From positions 45,662-109,661 of the forward strand of contig DFEB01000031.1 in the NCBI GenBank assembly GCA_002368605.1: DNA of 64,000 nucleotides, given 5' to 3'. Shown piece by piece: positions 61,446-64,000 of the stretch. How positions within the stretch are numbered: position 1 is the stretch's first letter; the number at the start of each line of letters is the position of its first letter. A model generated the notes under the pieces. That model was given only the letters and a program-made list of their open reading frames with translations, was not told the origin of the DNA and did no database searches. The translations under genes were made by a program, and so were the position numbers. This DNA is from Treponema sp. UBA3813. Lineage in GTDB: Bacteria > Spirochaetota > Spirochaetia > Treponematales > Treponemataceae.

Positions 61446-61733
61446 ATGAAGATACCAATGAATTCAGATTGTGCGAAACTTAGTAACGAAGGTTGTTATA
61501 CAATTTTCTCATTCAGGGACTCGCGGCTGAAATTCATTGCTCCTTATTCTCTTGAACGATACGAGTCTGTTGTAAAATGGGATAACGGTTATCTTGTCGT
61601 TATGGCAAAATATTCTCATTTAAAAGAACCCGAAGAAGAATACATTGACTTGATTCCTGTGCTTGAAGATTTGTGTATTGAGCCTGAGAACTATTTAAAG
61701 CCGATAAAAAAAGTGGAGGTTTCTTATGCTTGA
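61446..61733 (+). CDS. Cassette gene A, copy 1: small protein of unknown function
   Basis: The protein is 95 residues from ATG 61446. The pattern shared with copy 2 (62309) is a TxFSFxDxxLxF start, LERY, GYxxVMAKYxH, EEYIDLIPVLExL and a final PIKxVxxxY. The frame is open further upstream across the hairpins, but the leader and copy 2 indicate this start. It overlaps gene B by eight bases. I do not recognise a characterised family; a fold related to DUF2442 is a weak possibility. Confidence 0.72.
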   Translation: MKIPMNSDCAKLSNEGCYTIFSFRDSRLKFIAPYSLERYESVVKWDNGYLVVMAKYSHLKEPEEEYIDLIPVLEDLCIEPENYLKPIKKVEVSYA

Positions 61734-61947
61734 CGTAAAAAAAATTTCGGACGAAGCAGATATGATTGTCTGTGGTTTTGCCTATAAAAAAAACGAGCAG
61801 GGGATCAAGATTTTTGACTTGAACAACTGTGAAGGTGTCGCTGTTATTTCTGACGACGGAACTTTAATCGAAACTAATATGGATGACATTGAACTTTCTA
61901 TCGCAAAGAAACATCTTGCCATAAATGCAAAATATATGGAGGCTTAG
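61726..61947 (+). CDS. Cassette gene B, copy 1: small protein of unknown function
   Basis: The 73-residue protein shares with copy 2 (62574) the patterns KIxDxAxxIVxGxA, DxxxIETNMDxIE and a helical C-terminus. The TGGAGG stretch before the start gives a Shine-Dalgarno inside gene A, and the eight-base overlap implies coupled translation. Gene C starts on the base after its stop codon. Confidence 0.7.
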   Translation: MLDVKKISDEADMIVCGFAYKKNEQGIKIFDLNNCEGVAVISDDGTLIETNMDDIELSIAKKHLAINAKYMEA

Positions 61948-62229
61948 ATGCCGAAATATTTTTCTTTCAAAGTAGCGGGATATTATTTGTATTTCACTTC
62001 AAAATGTATCATCGAAGCGATGCATGTTCATGCCAGTGATTCAAGTCTTACAGAAAAGGGTGCCGCAAAATTTTTCGTAAAAGGAAATGGAGATTCTATT
62101 TTGCAAGAAAAAGGTCGCCTTAATGACCGCGAAGTGAATAAGATTCAGGCTTTTATTAAGGACAATTATCAGAGTATGTATGATAAATGGTCAGAATACA
62201 GCAAGATTGGATTTTATTTAGGAAACTGA
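61948..62229 (+). CDS. Cassette gene C, copy 1: DUF4160-like protein
   Basis: The 93-residue protein begins MPKYFSFKVAGYYLYFTSKC and has EAMHVHASD followed by AAKFFVKGNGDSILQEKG and a C-terminal helix ending YDKWSEY. The HxHA core followed by a KFxV strand and a helical tail resembles DUF4160 proteins, which often occur in two-gene units with DUF2442 and are suspected toxin-antitoxin partners. The match is by pattern only. Confidence 0.68.
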   Translation: MPKYFSFKVAGYYLYFTSKCIIEAMHVHASDSSLTEKGAAKFFVKGNGDSILQEKGRLNDREVNKIQAFIKDNYQSMYDKWSEYSKIGFYLGN

Positions 62230-62238
62230 TAAATTAAA

Positions 62239-62308
62239 CCTCGCTGTGAGTAACTTTACTTGCGGCGAGGTTTTTGCTTTTTCGCCACTGTTGTGCTATA
62301 TTTATCTT
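62239..62308 (+). promoter_or_regulatory. Leader of cassette copy 2: hairpin plus promoter
   Basis: It has the same hairpin and promoter as copy 1: TTGCTT (62274-62279), 17 bases, TATATT (62297-62302), six bases, ATG. Only two of 70 bases differ from copy 1. One of the two changes is silent and the other Phe to Leu if the leader were read in frame with gene A from the GTG at 62246. Confidence 0.75.
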
Positions 62309-62581
62309 ATGAATCATACCGCAATCTTAAGCAGTTTTGATAAATACACAACTTTCTCATTCGGTGACAAAAAACTCACCTTCCGAACTTGCAATAATTT
62401 GGAGCGGTACACGAAAATCAATCTTTGGGATGCTGGTTATATTGAAGTCATGGCAAAATACAAGCACAACAAAGAGGAAATTGAAGAATACATTGACTTA
62501 ATTCCAGTGCTTGAAGGTCTGTATATGGATAAAGAAAAATTCCTGGCACCGATAAAAGAGGTAAAAATCGAATATGTCTGA
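62309..62581 (+). CDS. Cassette gene A, copy 2
   Basis: This 90-residue paralogue of the 61446 gene is roughly half identical, with the same YIDLIPVLEGL and PIKEVKIEYV ending. The start at 62309 is the equivalent position after the shared leader; a GTG at 62246 would add 21 residues (SNFTCGEVFAFSPLLCYIYL). It overlaps gene B by eight bases, exactly as in copy 1. Confidence 0.72.
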   Translation: MNHTAILSSFDKYTTFSFGDKKLTFRTCNNLERYTKINLWDAGYIEVMAKYKHNKEEIEEYIDLIPVLEGLYMDKEKFLAPIKEVKIEYV

Positions 62582-62813
62582 AAAAGAATTGGAAAAAATC
62601 GCTGATAACGCAAAAATTATAGTAAATGGATATGCTTTCTCAATAAGGGAAGACGGATTCATCAGTATTTTAAATCTTGAGCATCCAGACTGTGCGATTG
62701 TAATAAGCCATGATTTTGAAATCATCGAAACAAATATGGATGAAATAGAACAAGGTATTGTTATTGAGCTTGCTAAAAGGAACCTTCAATTTTTAGAGGA
62801 ACATAATGCCTAA
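62574..62813 (+). CDS. Cassette gene B, copy 2
   Basis: This 79-residue paralogue of the 61726 gene shares KIADNAKIIVNGYAF and EIIETNMDEIE. It is six residues longer and overlaps gene C by eight bases, where copy 1 has no overlap. Confidence 0.7.
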   Translation: MSEKELEKIADNAKIIVNGYAFSIREDGFISILNLEHPDCAIVISHDFEIIETNMDEIEQGIVIELAKRNLQFLEEHNA

Positions 62814-63084
62814 ATATTTCAGAGATAAAATCGCCGACCATTATTTATACTTCACTGCAAAATGTATCGTCGAGGCAATGCATGTTCATGCAAGCGACAA
62901 AAAACTAACCGAAGCTGATTCTGCGAAGTTTTTTGTAAAGGCAGGTGGAACGGCAGTCTTGCAAAAACGCGGGGATTTGACAGATTCTCAAATCACTACA
63001 ATAGAAAAATTCATCAAAGCGAACTATGTCGATATGTATAAGACTTGGAAAGATTTTGGTGGCGGAGAGTTTTACGGAAAGTAA
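62806..63084 (+). CDS. Cassette gene C, copy 2: DUF4160-like protein
   Basis: This 92-residue paralogue of the 61948 gene has the best conservation of the three pairs: MPKYF, HYLYFTAKCIVEAMHVHASD, SAKFFVKAGG, then a helix ending YKTWKDF. The invariant EAMHVHASD and KFFVK segments mark the probable functional core. It is convergent with the XRE gene; their stop codons abut at 63084/63085. Confidence 0.7.
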   Translation: MPKYFRDKIADHYLYFTAKCIVEAMHVHASDKKLTEADSAKFFVKAGGTAVLQKRGDLTDSQITTIEKFIKANYVDMYKTWKDFGGGEFYGK

Positions 63085-63423
63085 TTAGCCGCCTAATTTC
63101 TCAACTAAAAAATCCATGCAATTTTTTGCGTCTTGTGGAAGTTTTTCTATTTTATTTACAAAACTCCTGTATTTATGAAAAAGAATCATTTCTTGGGAAA
63201 GATTCTCGCCTGAGAATTCAGAATCTTTGCCTGTTGTTAAATATTCTACACTAACGCCAAGTACCTGAGCGATTTTTACGGCATTTCCAACAGTTGGTTC
63301 GTTTCCGTTTTTGGCAAGATATCCATCGAGAGTGCGTTTATTTATTCCTGTTTTTTGCGCAAGTTCCTTCGTCTGCAAATCCTGAAAATCAAGTTCGTTC
63401 CGCAAATTTTCTCTGAATCCCAT
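63085..63423 (-). CDS. XRE-family helix-turn-helix repressor
   Basis: The protein is 112 residues from ATG 63423; in-frame ATGs upstream (63432, 63474) would include the promoter. The HTH (LQTKELAQKTGINKRTLDGYLAKNGNEPTVGNAVKIAQVLGVSVEYL) covers residues 15-62, and the helical tail is probably for dimerisation. TATAAT (minus strand, 63431-63436) ends seven bases before ATG with no Shine-Dalgarno, so the message is a leaderless candidate. It is divergent from the 63553 gene across a palindromic region, like a phage or integrative-element repressor. Confidence 0.85.
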   Translation of the reverse strand: MGFRENLRNELDFQDLQTKELAQKTGINKRTLDGYLAKNGNEPTVGNAVKIAQVLGVSVEYLTTGKDSEFSGENLSQEMILFHKYRSFVNKIEKLPQDAKNCMDFLVEKLGG

Positions 63424-63492
63424 TTTAAACATTATACGATTAAAACAGTAACCGATAATTTTTCTTGCTTGCATAATGTAATTTTTAGGTTT

Positions 63493-63537
63493 ATAATACT
63501 AGTATAATCGTAAATAAATTCTTATCTTGCGATTATA
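63493..63537. promoter_or_regulatory. Operator region of the XRE repressor
   Basis: ATAATACTAGTATAAT (63493-63508) is a 14/16 palindrome containing a TATAAT -10 for the rightward genes. TATAATCG (63503-63510) is repeated inverted as CGATTATA (63530-63537). A related ATTATACGAT covers the repressor's own -10 at 63431-63440. Confidence 0.62.
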
Positions 63538-63552
63538 AGGAGAATTTCAAAA

Positions 63553-63723
63553 ATGGCTCGATTCCAAATCACTTTTCAAAAAGTCCAGAACGGTAAAATC
63601 GTCTCAACAGCAGGAACAAGCGTTGAGGCAAACTCAATCATGGAAGCAAAAAACAAATTCATGTCAAATCATTTACCTACAAACACTTATTCGTACAAGA
63701 TTGTATCTTGCGTAAAGAAATAA
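63553..63723 (+). CDS. Small hypothetical protein
   Basis: The 56-codon ORF (MARFQITFQKVQNGKIVSTA, then SVEANSIMEAKNKFMSNHL) follows ATAAGGAGA, a strong Shine-Dalgarno. The predicted fold is a strand-strand-helix-strand. It is unrecognised. As the first gene opposite an XRE repressor it resembles the early-gene position of a phage or integrative element. Confidence 0.7.
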   Translation: MARFQITFQKVQNGKIVSTAGTSVEANSIMEAKNKFMSNHLPTNTYSYKIVSCVKK

Positions 63724-63732
63724 GGATTAAAA

Positions 63733-64000
63733 ATGTCAGAAAATTTTGATAAAACTGAAACTTTAGATTTAGACAAAGAATTGGAAGGACTTGAAAATCT
63801 GACTAACAAAATAGATGCGTTGTGTATCGAAATTCAAAACGACATGGAACTTCTTGAAATTGCCAAGAAAGAACAAGGAAAGTACGAGTCTTTAGAAAAA
63901 CAACTCGCAAAGCATCCAGAAAACGAAGTTGAAATAAAGGCAGAGATGCTTGCAATTGAAAAGAAAGTCGATGGGCTTATGGCTCAGATAAAACCATTGG
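63733..64000 (+). CDS. Coiled-coil protein, cut off by the window end
   Basis: ATG 63733 opens at least 89 codons, running off the window. The visible part is highly charged and helical (LDLDKELEGLENLTNKIDAL, IAKKEQGKYESLEKQLAKHP), a long coiled coil. It starts nine bases after the previous stop and is in the same unit. No function can be assigned. Confidence 0.72.
   Translation, partial: MSENFDKTETLDLDKELEGLENLTNKIDALCIEIQNDMELLEIAKKEQGKYESLEKQLAKHPENEVEIKAEMLAIEKKVDGLMAQIKPL

Overview
The window reads as a chromosomal segment of a host- or gut-associated Treponema-like spirochaete. Pointers are an archaeal/eukaryotic-type PheS with a long N-terminal winged-helix region (known in spirochaetes), BspA-type leucine-rich-repeat proteins, TRAP-fed uronate catabolism, chemotaxis and cyclic-nucleotide signalling, RicT/YaaR and a bactofilin. 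I see no rRNA, tRNA or CRISPR array and no intact insertion sequence.

Layout. 1-2040: 5'-truncated chemoreceptor and a DUF805 protein. 2090-5264: peroxide-stress operon (glutathione peroxidase, thioredoxin-reductase-like flavoprotein, CDF metal transporter, OhrR) behind a promoter with two OhrR-type operators. 5267-11172: FMN reductase, PfkB sugar kinase, outer-surface-type protein, RqcH/NFACT protein, MetF, PAS-GGDEF. 11307-15671: accessory minus-strand operon (zinc-ribbon membrane protein, two LRR proteins, FRG protein, SUMF1-type lipoprotein). 15810-16603: XRE regulator and a decayed type III toxin-antitoxin locus. 16706-25272: PPDK, a beta-propeller/class III cyclase receptor, MetH. 25273-32788: accessory stretch with a candidate small RNA, a decayed PBECR-like gene, two unknown ORFs, an LRR protein, an amidohydrolase, small proteins, an XRE regulator with an operator array, an internally deleted Rpn-type gene and a phosphoesterase. 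32902-38382: PAP2-like protein, MiaB, secreted trypsin-like protease, LapA-like protein, thiamine pyrophosphokinase, then a chimeric gene relic. 38600-45097: hexuronate module (dctP-dctQ-dctM-uxuA-uxuB) with a divergent GntR regulator. 45149-61217: mostly housekeeping (PheS, rhomboid, GGDEF, RicT, YaaR, bactofilin, M23 peptidase, TatD, Dus, PurL). 61218-64000: palindrome cluster, a tandemly duplicated three-gene cassette, an XRE repressor and the start of a further accessory unit.

How genes work together: MetF and MetH form the methyl branch of methionine synthesis. The OhrR operon couples sensing of organic peroxide to its reduction and to thiol re-reduction. The TRAP/Uxu genes import and degrade an aldonate/uronate such as mannonate or fructuronate.

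The most unusual signals are the OhrR operon, an antitoxin-like RNA that folds as an H-type pseudoknot beside a broken ToxN, a duplicated cassette whose upstream region (68/70 identical) is far better conserved than its genes, a set of starts with a -10 box 6-9 bases before ATG and no Shine-Dalgarno (candidate leaderless genes), palindromic elements inside metH and thiN, and four operator-like sites at 30-31 bp spacing beside an XRE gene.
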